NCBI GenBank assembly: GCA_947503525.1
Contig: CANNEA010000008.1
Location: forward strand, 223,436-287,435
Direction of reading: 5' to 3'
DNA: 64,000 bases
From: an uncultured Carboxylicivirga sp.
GTDB lineage: Bacteria; Bacteroidota; Bacteroidia; Bacteroidales; Marinilabiliaceae
Part shown: piece after piece, positions 17,119 through 26,141 of the stretch
How positions within the stretch are numbered: the first letter of the stretch is position 1
Layout of the letters: every line of letters starts with the position of its first letter
Position numbers and translations under genes: made by a program
Notes under the pieces: model-generated
The model's input: the letters and a program-made list of their open reading frames with translations, nothing else
What the model was told of the DNA's origin: nothing
Databases searched by the model: none

Positions 17119-20049
17119 ATGACAAAGTACACTACAAAGATATTGGCCTTAATGCTGTTAGTTTCAACAGTTGCATGTGCCCAAAAAAATAAAAACACCA
17201 TCTCATTGAATGGAACATGGAACATTGTGTTTGACGATGTCAATGAGGGAGTAGAGAAAAAGTGGTATTTGAACGAAGAATTCTCAAAGCTTCAAAGTAA
17301 AGCTATTCAAGTACCTTCGTGTTGGGAAGAAATAGAAGAGAACTATGAAGGTGTTGGTTTTTATACTCGAAAATTCAATATTCCGGTGAATTGGGAAGGT
17401 AAAATTGTTGAGATTGATTTTGATGCCGTAAACTATTATTCAGAAGTGTGGGTCAATGAGAAGGTGGTAGGTTTTCACGAAGGAGGTTATACTCCATTTA
17501 GTTTCCGAGTTGATAAGCTGTTGAAGTTTGGTGAAGAAAACACCATTATGGTAAGGGTGGTTAGTCCAATTATTTTAACTGATAAGCGTATTGATGGCAT
17601 GGGACGCCAGGAAGTACCCATGTGGCGCGGAGCCATAACGGGTGGAATCTGGCAAGGTGTGAAGCTTAGTGCTAAAGGACATACCCATCTGGCTGATGCA
17701 TTTATAGAACCAGACATTGCTTCAAATGAGGCCGTGTTTAATTTAACCATTAATAATGCTGATGCATATCCTGCCACAAAACAAGTAGAGGTAAATATAA
17801 AAGATGCATCCGGTAAAGTAGTTACTTCCAAAAAGGAATCTATTGAAGCTTTACCCGGCAAAAATGAATTGAGCTGGTCACTTAAAATTGATGATGCCAA
17901 ATACTGGTCAGTAGATGATCCATATTTGTATAAAGCGCAGATCAAAATAATGGATGATAAAAATATTGAAGATAAGTGGGTGCACAGGTTTGGAATGCGT
18001 GAGTTTTCTGTAAAGGATGATGTATTTATTTTAAATGGAGCGCCATTATACCTAAAGGCAACATTTTTTGAGGGTTTATATCCTGTAAAACTGGCTTATC
18101 CCGATAGTCGCGAGATGGCCATCAAAGAAATTACTTTGGCTAAAGAGGCCGGTTTTAATATGATTCGTCCATGGCGTAAACCTGCTCCGCCGATGTGGTT
18201 GGATTTATGCGATTCGTTGGGTATTTTAACTGTAGGAAGTTTGGTGACTGAGTGTATGTTACGACCCATCTCGACGCCTCGTTTATCTCATATGGTGGAG
18301 AACGAATTGAGGGAGACGATATTGAATAATCGTAATCGTACATGTATTGTGCAATGGGAATTGTTCAACGAAATCAACCGACCTATTTTAGCGCAGATGC
18401 TAAATTCCATGTCCGTTTTAGCAAGGGAGCTAGATCCTACACGCATGATTCTGGATGAATCAGGTGGTTGGGGTGAAGGCGCTAATATCTACCTGCCTTA
18501 CGAGCGTACACCAAAGAAATTCAACGATATCCACCATTACAGCGGATCACAGGTATGTGAAGAGGAATTTGATGGATATCTGGCGACTGCCAAAACTAAA
18601 GAGGAGAAGAAACAATTAGGTTTAGTAGCAGTGAAAAGTTATGGTAAGCATGTGGTTCCGGGTATGATGACTTACCTTTCTGAAGTAGGATATGGAAGTA
18701 CGCCTGATTTAACGAACAATAATAAGGAATTTAAGAAAAAGGGAAATCCGCTTGTAGCTCCGACACTTTACCATAATGAATTGAACGATGGTTATCTGAC
18801 TGCATTGAAAAAAGCAGGGTTTGATAAAATTTATCCGGATGTGCAAGACCTTTACCTGGAAGAGCAAAAGATTCATGGAATGGCTAATAAGCGCATGCTC
18901 GAAGCTATTCGATTAAACTCAACAGTTAAAGGTTATTGTGTTCATGCATTGGTAGGCGGTGATTGGGTCATTGGTGCCGGCTTGCTTGATTTATGGAGAA
19001 ATCCGAAAACACTTGTGTACGATTTAACCAAGGCTGCAAATCAAACTCAAATTACTCCAATTCGTATTTTACCACGCAATGTTTATGCGCAAAAAGGAGC
19101 CAAGTTAGAAGTGCATGGAGTGAGTGAATTAAACGATGAAAAAGTTAATTTAGAGATTCATGTGTTGGATGCAAATAAAAATGTGGTTTGGTCCGAAAAC
19201 CTGAACACAACTTTTACTTCCGGTATTTCATCTTTTATAGATACACAGCTTGATACCAAAGACTATTCCGGTTCATATGTTGTGGAGGTTAAAGTAACAA
19301 ATGAGGAAGGAAGTGTGATTACTCAAAATAAACAAGCCTTTGATGTTTTTACTGCTGACCAATTGGCAAGGCCAAAAGCTCAGGTGGCTGTTGTGGATAC
19401 AGAAGGAAGTTTAAAAGCATTTTTGGATGTCAAAGGAATTCAATATGTTGAGTTTAATCAAAGTTTAAATACGGATATTTCGGTTTTAGTTGGCAAAGCT
19501 CAAAAGAAGAACAAGGCATACACAAACAAAGCTCTGGAAGTAAAAGAGTTTGTTAAACAAGGAGGTTACGCGGTGTTTTTAGAAACAAGCGGTAATAGAG
19601 TGGCTGCCTTTGATCGAACTTTAAAAGAAGTAAACGAAGATGCTTTGCCATTAAATGCCGAGATGCTGGCGAAGTGGGCAACTCGTGGCGGTTGGGCTGC
19701 GAAAACGCACATTGTTACTGATCATCCTGTTTTTAATGGATTACCCATCAACATGATTATGCATGGCCTATACGAAAATGTACATCCTGTTGAAGCAATG
19801 TGTAAGCAGCAAGGTACATACATTGCCGGAATGATTGGGTATGACCATTTCCCAAATCATGATGATATGCGACGTCATTACAACGGACCGGGTGATGTTT
19901 GGTGGGCAGCTGATGTATTGGAAGCCAATATTGGAGAAGGTCAGATGTTGATGTCAACCTTACGAATCATCGATTTTCTGGAAAAAGATCCGGTAGCAGA
20001 AAAGCTCTTGTTTAATATAATGAACTACGCAGCAGAAAAAGCACAGTAA
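17119..20049 (+). CDS. GH2 family glycosidase fused to a C-terminal amidotransferase-like domain, probable lipoprotein
   Basis: A 976-residue exported enzyme with lipobox-like STVAC (Cys20). GH2 modules run in order: sugar-binding jelly roll (about 25-190), immunoglobulin-like domain (about 190-300) and TIM barrel (about 300-650). The acid/base is Glu418 in ELFNEIN and the probable nucleophile is Glu522 in YLSEVGYG. After an Ig-like segment (about 660-770), residues about 775-976 form an alpha/beta domain (QVAVVDTEGSL, EVKEFVKQGGYAVFLE, THIVTDHPVFNGL) resembling the class I glutamine amidotransferase/ThuA-like fold, unusual for GH2. It starts 11 bases after the enolase-superfamily gene, inside a block otherwise encoding cytoplasmic enzymes, and a terminator follows it. 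Beta-galactosidase or beta-glucuronidase activity is possible; specificity is not clear. Confidence 0.88.
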   Translation: MTKYTTKILALMLLVSTVACAQKNKNTISLNGTWNIVFDDVNEGVEKKWYLNEEFSKLQSKAIQVPSCWEEIEENYEGVGFYTRKFNIPVNWEGKIVEIDFDAVNYYSEVWVNEKVVGFHEGGYTPFSFRVDKLLKFGEENTIMVRVVSPIILTDKRIDGMGRQEVPMWRGAITGGIWQGVKLSAKGHTHLADAFIEPDIASNEAVFNLTINNADAYPATKQVEVNIKDASGKVVTSKKESIEALPGKNELSWSLKIDDAKYWSVDDPYLYKAQIKIMDDKNIEDKWVHRFGMREFSVKDDVFILNGAPLYLKATFFEGLYPVKLAYPDSREMAIKEITLAKEAGFNMIRPWRKPAPPMWLDLCDSLGILTVGSLVTECMLRPISTPRLSHMVENELRETILNNRNRTCIVQWELFNEINRPILAQMLNSMSVLARELDPTRMILDESGGWGEGANIYLPYERTPKKFNDIHHYSGSQVCEEEFDGYLATAKTKEEKKQLGLVAVKSYGKHVVPGMMTYLSEVGYGSTPDLTNNNKEFKKKGNPLVAPTLYHNELNDGYLTALKKAGFDKIYPDVQDLYLEEQKIHGMANKRMLEAIRLNSTVKGYCVHALVGGDWVIGAGLLDLWRNPKTLVYDLTKAANQTQITPIRILPRNVYAQKGAKLEVHGVSELNDEKVNLEIHVLDANKNVVWSENLNTTFTSGISSFIDTQLDTKDYSGSYVVEVKVTNEEGSVITQNKQAFDVFTADQLARPKAQVAVVDTEGSLKAFLDVKGIQYVEFNQSLNTDISVLVGKAQKKNKAYTNKALEVKEFVKQGGYAVFLETSGNRVAAFDRTLKEVNEDALPLNAEMLAKWATRGGWAAKTHIVTDHPVFNGLPINMIMHGLYENVHPVEAMCKQQGTYIAGMIGYDHFPNHDDMRRHYNGPGDVWWAADVLEANIGEGQMLMSTLRIIDFLEKDPVAEKLLFNIMNYAAEKAQ

Positions 20050-20069
20050 ACATTAAATGAATAGTATAG

Positions 20070-20109
20070 TGCTGCAGTATAGCGAGGAGCTATTTGCAGC
20101 ATTGTTTTT
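20070..20109 (+). terminator. Rho-independent terminator after the GH2 fusion gene
   Basis: TGCTGCA (20070-20076) pairs with TGCAGCA (20095-20101); the stem extends inward through a G-T pair, a bulged T and five more pairs (ATAGC with GCTAT) to the loop GAGGA, then TTGTTTTTC follows. The GH78-like gene starts 22 bases later, so read-through may adjust its level. Confidence 0.7.
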
Positions 20110-20130
20110 CTAATTATAAAATGCAGTGGA

Positions 20131-22617
20131 ATGAGAAAATTACTCATTATACTTTTATTCAACCTTAATATAGTTCAGCTATTTGCTTCTGAAAAACCAT
20201 GGTCTGCCAAATGGATATGGTCTGATGAAGATGTGAAGGCTGAAGCCATTATGGCCCGCAAGCGGTTTGTACTTAATGATATGCCTGAGAATGGTGTATT
20301 GAAAATAACGGCTTCTGATTTTTACCAGCTGTACATCAATGAGCAATATATCAACCGGGGACCGGCTCGAAGTGCAGCGCATCATCAGTCCTACGATACC
20401 ATTAATATTCTTCCTTACCTGAACAAAGGAGAAAACTTAATAGCTATAAGGGCTGTATTTGAGCCTGGTGCTTATTCTTATCAGTTTGAAGCACGCGCTG
20501 GATTATTAATTCAGCTAGAGTTGGACAAGCAAATCATTGTTTCGGATGATTCATGGAAATTAATTGAAGATGTTAGCTGGGATAAGAATTCACCACCAAT
20601 CAGCCGCTTTCAACGTGATGTGGTCGATTGGGTTGATTTACGCACATATGAGCATGCATGGTTCAGTCGAACTTATGATGATTCGGAGTGGACGAAGGCG
20701 ACAGAATTAATTCGTAACGAAGGATGGCCATCACATCAAAAAGGCGTTAGGGCATCGACCTTGATCAATCCATGGACAAATCTGGTTAAGCGAGAACTTC
20801 CAATGTTGGCAGAGGTAATTGTTGCAAACCCTCAACTCATCCTGACAAAGCCCTATACCGAAAAGTCTAAAAATCTGGTTGCAAAAAAGATCAAGCTTGA
20901 TGGTGAGGTGGATAAAGACATCAAAAAAAGGATGGGTCGACAAGAGCCTTTTGAGTTGGTTTTTAAAGATAGAGATGAAGGTCAATTATTGGTATTTGAT
21001 TTCGGGGAGGTGATGAATGGTTTTCCTGTTTTGGACATTCAGGGGCAATCCGGAGGCCAGGTAAAGGTACTCTGTGCCCCATACGTATTGGATGAGCAGT
21101 TTTGTGCAACATTGGTAGATGCCAAGTATGAAGATCAAATTACTTTATCTGGCAACAGAGATATTTGGGAAGCGTCCTATTTTAAACCTTGTCGTTATAT
21201 GGCTGTTTGGTTTGAAAACAGTGGGGCGCCTATTACAATTCATCAAATTGCTTTGCGTCGTATTTCTTATCCTTTTGAATTGAAAGGCAATATGGAGTCG
21301 AAAGATGCCCCATGGGTTAACAGTTACTTTTCTGCCAGTGCTAAAACCATTGACGTTTGTACCACCGATGCCATCACCGATAATTATCGCGAGCGTCGTC
21401 AGTATGCTCAAACAGGTTATTATGGTGCCTTGGGTAACTATTACACCTTTGGCGATTTAGCCTTGCAAGGTCATTACTTGATTCAAGTTGCACAGGAGCA
21501 AATGGCTGATGGTATTATGCCGGCATATGCACCCATAGCATCAACTGATTACATGGTTATATTGGACTCTAATTGCTTTTGGTTAAAAAGTCTGTGGAAC
21601 TATTATTTGTACAGTGGTGATGTGGAAACGGTTGAGCGTTTATTACCTACCGCGGAAAGATTACTGAAGCTATTAGATGGGTTTATCAATGAAGATGGTT
21701 TAATTGATAATCCGCCTTATGCCTATTGGCTTGACCATGCTCTGAATGACAGGAGTGGTGCTAATTTCACCTTAAATGCCCATTATTTGGAGGCTTTAGA
21801 AAATTATGTATTACTGTTAAATTCGTTGAATTCCACTCGTTCAGAGAATTACAAAGTAAAGGCACTTACCGTAAGAAATAGTCTTGAAAAACACTTTTGG
21901 AATAAAGAGCTTGGCTTGTTTGTAGATGCCGTAGTAGAAGGAAAGCAGTCTGCCAGAATTAGTGAGCACGCCAATGCTATGGCTTTGGCTTTAGGTATTG
22001 CAAGCAAAGAACAGGGTATTGCAGTGGCAAAAAAGATAATGGAGCCCGACAATAATTTTGTGAAGCGTGCATCAGGCATGACTACGGTGACACCTGCCAT
22101 GTCCTATTATTTGCATAAAGGATTATGTGAATATGGTTTTGTAAAGGAATCATTTGAGTTGTTTAATAATCGCTTTGGACACATGTTGCATGAAGATACC
22201 AATCAAACCCTATGGGAAGAGTGGTGGTTGCATGGTAGCGGGCGTACAGGTATGTTTTTACCGCATAAAACACGTAGCGATGCACAAACAGAAAGTGCTT
22301 TCCCACCGGTTTTGTTCGCCGAATATTTATTTGGCCTTAAACCGGTTGAACCGGGACTAAAGAAGTGGAGCCTTCAATATGTTGATTCAGGAGTTAATCA
22401 CTTGAGTGGTGTAATTCCAATCGGAGATTCACAAGTGAGTATTGAATGGCTTAAAGGAAGACGAAATAAACTACAACTGCTGGTTCCTCAGGGAGTTTCA
22501 ATTGATTTAGATTTGAAAAGCTTAAATGCTGAGGGTAATATTCTGGTTAATCAGGAAATTGCTAGCAGTCAAAGTATTCTGAAGCTCAATGAAGGATCAT
22601 ATAATATTACATTTTAA
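20131..22617 (+). CDS. GH78-like (alpha-L-rhamnosidase family) exported glycosidase
   Basis: An 828-residue protein with a cleavable signal peptide (about 1-19, ending LFAS). The N-terminal half begins with WSAKWIWS and RKRFVLND and carries beta-sandwich domains of the bacterial rhamnosidase type. The central region has TDNYRERRQYAQTGYYGALG (Asp417, Glu421), where the GH78 general acid lies, and an alpha/alpha-barrel continues to NQTLWEEWW (Glu696), which aligns with the GH78 catalytic base region. The Asp...Glu spacing differs from the common DCPxxxER pattern, so activity on rhamnose is not assured. It is 17 bases upstream of KDPG aldolase, so it is co-expressed with intracellular catabolism. 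It may release rhamnose, or another sugar if the subfamily has diverged. Confidence 0.8.
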   Translation: MRKLLIILLFNLNIVQLFASEKPWSAKWIWSDEDVKAEAIMARKRFVLNDMPENGVLKITASDFYQLYINEQYINRGPARSAAHHQSYDTINILPYLNKGENLIAIRAVFEPGAYSYQFEARAGLLIQLELDKQIIVSDDSWKLIEDVSWDKNSPPISRFQRDVVDWVDLRTYEHAWFSRTYDDSEWTKATELIRNEGWPSHQKGVRASTLINPWTNLVKRELPMLAEVIVANPQLILTKPYTEKSKNLVAKKIKLDGEVDKDIKKRMGRQEPFELVFKDRDEGQLLVFDFGEVMNGFPVLDIQGQSGGQVKVLCAPYVLDEQFCATLVDAKYEDQITLSGNRDIWEASYFKPCRYMAVWFENSGAPITIHQIALRRISYPFELKGNMESKDAPWVNSYFSASAKTIDVCTTDAITDNYRERRQYAQTGYYGALGNYYTFGDLALQGHYLIQVAQEQMADGIMPAYAPIASTDYMVILDSNCFWLKSLWNYYLYSGDVETVERLLPTAERLLKLLDGFINEDGLIDNPPYAYWLDHALNDRSGANFTLNAHYLEALENYVLLLNSLNSTRSENYKVKALTVRNSLEKHFWNKELGLFVDAVVEGKQSARISEHANAMALALGIASKEQGIAVAKKIMEPDNNFVKRASGMTTVTPAMSYYLHKGLCEYGFVKESFELFNNRFGHMLHEDTNQTLWEEWWLHGSGRTGMFLPHKTRSDAQTESAFPPVLFAEYLFGLKPVEPGLKKWSLQYVDSGVNHLSGVIPIGDSQVSIEWLKGRRNKLQLLVPQGVSIDLDLKSLNAEGNILVNQEIASSQSILKLNEGSYNITF

Positions 22618-22634
22618 CGGAAAGAATTACACAG

Positions 22635-23309
22635 ATGCAACCAATTGCACAAAAGGCCATGACGCCTGAAATAATACAAAAAGTGGATGATGCCGGGGTT
22701 ATAGCGGTATTAGTGATTGACGAGGTGAAGCATGCTGTACCGGTTGCCCAAGCACTTTTAGCTGGTGGCGTGTCTGCTATCGAATTAACACTTCGTACAC
22801 CTGTTGCCTGGGATGCGGCTATGGCCATTAAGAATGAAGTGCCTGAAATTACATTGGGTTTTGGAACCGTATTAACGATTGAGCAGGCTAAGAATGCCGC
22901 TAAAGTGGGAGCTGAATTTGCAGTGGCCCCAGGTTGTAATCCTAAAGTAATCGATGCTGCTCTTGACTGTGGTTTATCTTTTGCTCCAGGCATTGTAACA
23001 CCTACTGATATTGAATTAGCTCTGGAGCATGGCTGTCGTATTTTAAAATACTTTCCGGCTGAAACATCAGGAGGGATGAGGCATCTGACCAATATGGTTG
23101 CGCCTTATAACTATCTCAACCTTAAATTTATTCCATTGGGAGGATTGGGTATCAACAATGCAGCTGAGTACCTTAGTTCACCATTGATTGCGGCCATTGG
23201 TGGCTCGTGGATTGCCAAACAGGATTTGATTAAAGGTGAGCAATGGGATACCATTACTCAGAATGCTCAAGAAATAAGACAGTTGATAAAGGGTATCAGA
23301 GCGTTATAA
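22635..23309 (+). CDS. eda: KDPG/KDPGal aldolase (2-dehydro-3-deoxy-phosphogluconate aldolase)
   Basis: A 224-residue class I aldolase that splits 2-keto-3-deoxy-6-phospho-gluconate or -galactonate into pyruvate and glyceraldehyde 3-phosphate. The catalytic Glu50 lies in AIELTLRTP, the glycine-rich phosphate region in PLGGLGINN, and the Schiff-base Lys138 in RILKYFPAE. Length is normal for Eda. It follows the GH78-like gene by 17 bases and precedes the sugar-acid kinase by 100 bases; together these two close the 2-keto-3-deoxy acid route. In a carrageenan setting it would act as DauD on KDPGal. The family call is firm. Confidence 0.95.
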   Translation: MQPIAQKAMTPEIIQKVDDAGVIAVLVIDEVKHAVPVAQALLAGGVSAIELTLRTPVAWDAAMAIKNEVPEITLGFGTVLTIEQAKNAAKVGAEFAVAPGCNPKVIDAALDCGLSFAPGIVTPTDIELALEHGCRILKYFPAETSGGMRHLTNMVAPYNYLNLKFIPLGGLGINNAAEYLSSPLIAAIGGSWIAKQDLIKGEQWDTITQNAQEIRQLIKGIRAL

Positions 23310-23325
23310 ATAGCTTAAAGACTCA

Positions 23326-23389
23326 AGTAGCAAGACACAAGGTAAATAGTCCATAAATTGAACTGTAAATCATCTTGATGCTTGATACT
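23326..23389. repeat. Imperfect inverted repeat between aldolase and kinase genes
   Basis: AGTAGCAAGACACAAG (23326-23341) and CTTGATGCTTGATACT (23374-23389) are imperfect inverted copies, 12 of 16 positions matching, and a further ATCTTGAT follows at 23393-23400. It looks like a REP-type intergenic element inside the operon and could set the aldolase-to-kinase mRNA ratio. Confidence 0.4.
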
Positions 23390-23409
23390 CATATCTTGAT
23401 AAAAAAAAT

Positions 23410-24498
23410 ATGAAAACAATAGTAACATTTGGAGAAATAATGGGGCGCATGGCCTCACCAGCAAATCTAAGATTACGACAGACACGTGATTTTGAAATAA
23501 CTTATGCAGGAGCAGAAGCCAGCGTAGCTGCCTCAATCTGTAATTTTGGAGGGAAATCCCGATATGTAACAGCATTGCCAAAGCATGCCTTAGCCGAGGC
23601 ATGCATGGATTCGTTACGTGCAGTGGGCATTGAAACCGATTCTGTATTACGCACCGATAAAGGTCGTCTGGGACTCTATTTTCTGGAGACAGGGGCCAAC
23701 CAGCGTCCAAGTAATGTAATATATGATCGAGAAGATTCGGCAGTAGCCATTACACCTGCTGATCAGTACGATTGGGAGGGAATATTTGACGGGGCACAGT
23801 GGTTACACCTGAGTGGTATTACACCAGCCCTATCAATGAATGCTGCTGAGGCAACCTTGGTAGCTGCACAAAAGGCAAAGGCAGCCGGTGCATTGGTTTC
23901 AATTGATTTGAATTTTCGTGGTAAGTTGTGGAAGTGGGATGCATCCAAATCGACTCGTGAACTGGCTCAGGAAACAATGTGTCAGATATTACCTTTTATT
24001 GATGTTGTAATTGCCAATGAGGAAGATTGCCATGACGTCTTGGGTATTCAGGCAGGAGATACCGATGTGCATTCTGGTTCTATTGATACATCGCGATATC
24101 CGGATGTGGCCCGTCAGCTGGTGAAACAATTTCCGAATGTGAGTAAAGTTGCTATTACCTTACGTGAGAGCCTGTCTGCCTCACATAACAACTGGGGGGC
24201 TGTACTTTACGATGCTAAATCGGATACACCACATTTCGCGCCATTAGATGGAGATGGAAATTATCAGTCTTACGAAATAAAAAACATTGTGGATCGTGTT
24301 GGAGGTGGCGATTCCTTTGCAGGCGGATTAATCTTTGCCTTAACAACGCCTGAATTAAATGAACCATCATCAGCCATCAAATATGCTGTTGCTGCATCCT
24401 GCCTGAAACATTCTATTAAAGGCGACTTTAACTTTTCTACACGTGCAGAAGTGGAGGCCCTGATGGGAGGTAGTGCTTCGGGAAGAGTGGTGAGATAG
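23410..24498 (+). CDS. kdgK: PfkB-family 2-keto-3-deoxy-sugar-acid kinase
   Basis: A 362-residue ribokinase-like enzyme that should phosphorylate 2-keto-3-deoxygluconate or -galactonate with ATP before the aldolase. The N-terminal GEIMGR and the glycine-poor substrate loop YAGAEASVA are of the KDG-kinase type; the ATP/catalytic motif VDRVGGGDSFAGG places the catalytic Asp at 301. It runs slightly longer than typical KDG kinases (about 310-340 residues). It is the last gene of the catabolic block. DauC of the 3,6-anhydro-D-galactose route belongs to the same family. Reaction class firm; epimer preference unknown. Confidence 0.92.
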   Translation: MKTIVTFGEIMGRMASPANLRLRQTRDFEITYAGAEASVAASICNFGGKSRYVTALPKHALAEACMDSLRAVGIETDSVLRTDKGRLGLYFLETGANQRPSNVIYDREDSAVAITPADQYDWEGIFDGAQWLHLSGITPALSMNAAEATLVAAQKAKAAGALVSIDLNFRGKLWKWDASKSTRELAQETMCQILPFIDVVIANEEDCHDVLGIQAGDTDVHSGSIDTSRYPDVARQLVKQFPNVSKVAITLRESLSASHNNWGAVLYDAKSDTPHFAPLDGDGNYQSYEIKNIVDRVGGGDSFAGGLIFALTTPELNEPSSAIKYAVAASCLKHSIKGDFNFSTRAEVEALMGGSASGRVVR

Positions 24499-24599
24499 AA
24501 ATATATTCTAGTTGTTAAAAAAGTGTCATTAAATGCCTGATATATGCCTGTTTCATATAGATGATAGGTCTATTTTTAGAAGAGAAAAAATATTAAGTT

Positions 24600-26138
24600 A
24601 TGAGATTTAAAATAGCATTGATAATGCTTCTTTCGGGTTTCTTTATTATTGGTAATAGTCAAGAAAAGAAATCCAATGTCATCTTCATCATGTGCGATGA
24701 TCTGAATGATTATCAAGGAGTGTTTGGTGGCCATCCGCAGGCTTATACACCTAATATTGATGCCCTGGCAGCTAAGGGTGTTCAGTTTATGAATGCCCAG
24801 TCCAATGCACCAGTATGTCAGCCATCGCGCAATAGTTTGTTTACAGGAGTTTATCCCCACGAATCAAAAGATTTTGGATGGACAAAACGAACAAAGCAGC
24901 CGGTTTTAAAGTATAATAAAACTTTGATCCAGCTATTTAAAGATAACGGTTATTACACCCTAGGTAGCGGCAAGTTACTTCATGGAAATCATGAACCTCA
25001 ATCGTGGAACGAATGGGGCATGAATACTAAGCATAATTATGGTCCTTTTCCATTCAATGGAGAAAAACGTATAGCGCATCCTAAAGTACCAATGCCCTAT
25101 CAGTCTATTGGTCCTGTTGATGGGTCTTACGGCCGTTTATCAACTTGTGATAGTTGGGTGTATGGATGGGATTCAAAACCATTCCGTTATGTGTCTGATG
25201 ATGATCGTGATCTGATGCAGGATGAGTTGCATGCGCAGTGGGCTGAGCAGAAACTGAAAGAACTGGATGAGAAAGAGTATGCGCAGCCTTTCTTTATGGG
25301 TATAGGTTTTGTAAATCCTCATACGCCGCTTCATGCACCCGATCGATTTTTCGATATGTTTCCGATTGAAGAACTGGAGCTCGCACCATGGTTAGCGGAT
25401 GATGCGGCAGATACCTATCTAAAAGATAATATTAATCCGAATAACAAGGGTTTTAAATACTACCGTATGCTACTTGAATCTTATGATGGAGATCGGGAGC
25501 AGGCTCTGAAGCATTTCTTGCAAGCTTACCTGGCATGTGTGGCCTTTGTTGATGAACAGATCGGAAAGGTGCTGAGTGCATTGGAAGATAGTCGATTTAG
25601 GAATAATACCATCGTTATTTTTACAGCCGACCATGGTTGGCAGATGGGAGAGAAGAATTACCTGTTTAAGAATTCACCCTGGGATGAAAGCGCACGTGTG
25701 CCAATGGTGATTATGGCGCCTGATGCTAAAGCAGGAGCTAAAGTTAAACAGCCGGTATCTCTGGTAGATATTTATCCAACTCTCATGGATTATTGCCAGT
25801 TAGAAGGCGATAATAAGTTGAATACCCAAGGAGGAATTTTAGGTGGTAACAGCATGGTGCCTTTGTTTGATAAAAGTAAAAAGACCAAATGGCAAGGTCC
25901 GAACGGAGCATTATCCATCGTCGGCAATATTGGTACACAAACCACGGTTGAAACACAACATTATTCGTATCGAACAAAGGATTGGCGTTATATTCGATAT
26001 GCTGATGGACAGGAAGAATTATATTATCATCCTGACGACCAGCAAGCATGGAATAACCTGGCTAATGAAAAGAAATATCAGAAGATTAAAAAACAGTTAT
26101 ACACAGAAGTCTGCCAGATTGTTGGCCTTGAATTATAA
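24600..26138 (+). CDS. S1_7-like sulfatase with cleavable signal peptide
   Basis: A 512-residue exported sulfatase related to iduronate-2-sulfatase-like S1_7 enzymes. The signal peptide ends near GNSQ with no lipobox, so it is probably periplasmic. The metal pair Asp33-Asp34 lies in IMCDDLNDYQG, maturation motif C-Q-P-S-R starts at Cys73, and FTADHGWQMGEKNYLFKN carries the distal metal and substrate residues. It is closely similar over its length to the lipoprotein sulfatase at 32572, including GGHPQAYTPNID and SRNSLFTGVYPH. It is separated by 3 bases from the next sulfatase, so the two are translated together. S1_7 includes a carrageenan sulfatase from Zobellia galactanivorans, but the subfamily has other specificities too. 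Confidence 0.92.
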   Translation: MRFKIALIMLLSGFFIIGNSQEKKSNVIFIMCDDLNDYQGVFGGHPQAYTPNIDALAAKGVQFMNAQSNAPVCQPSRNSLFTGVYPHESKDFGWTKRTKQPVLKYNKTLIQLFKDNGYYTLGSGKLLHGNHEPQSWNEWGMNTKHNYGPFPFNGEKRIAHPKVPMPYQSIGPVDGSYGRLSTCDSWVYGWDSKPFRYVSDDDRDLMQDELHAQWAEQKLKELDEKEYAQPFFMGIGFVNPHTPLHAPDRFFDMFPIEELELAPWLADDAADTYLKDNINPNNKGFKYYRMLLESYDGDREQALKHFLQAYLACVAFVDEQIGKVLSALEDSRFRNNTIVIFTADHGWQMGEKNYLFKNSPWDESARVPMVIMAPDAKAGAKVKQPVSLVDIYPTLMDYCQLEGDNKLNTQGGILGGNSMVPLFDKSKKTKWQGPNGALSIVGNIGTQTTVETQHYSYRTKDWRYIRYADGQEELYYHPDDQQAWNNLANEKKYQKIKKQLYTEVCQIVGLEL

Positions 26139-26141
26139 GTT

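Noticed and set aside
17487..17945. 152-codon open frame on the minus strand
   Set aside because: Antisense to the GH2 gene with no signal of its own; arises from codon bias.
22607..23092. 161-codon open frame on the minus strand
   Set aside because: It lies antisense inside the KDPG aldolase gene, whose catalytic motifs are intact; the minus-strand product shows no recognisable pattern.
13440..24498. Ulvan as the target glycan
   Set aside because: GH78-like, GH2 and S1_7/S1_8-like genes occur in ulvan loci, but no GH105/GH88 unsaturated uronyl hydrolase, ulvan lyase or rhamnose kinase/aldolase is visible. Kept as second choice only.
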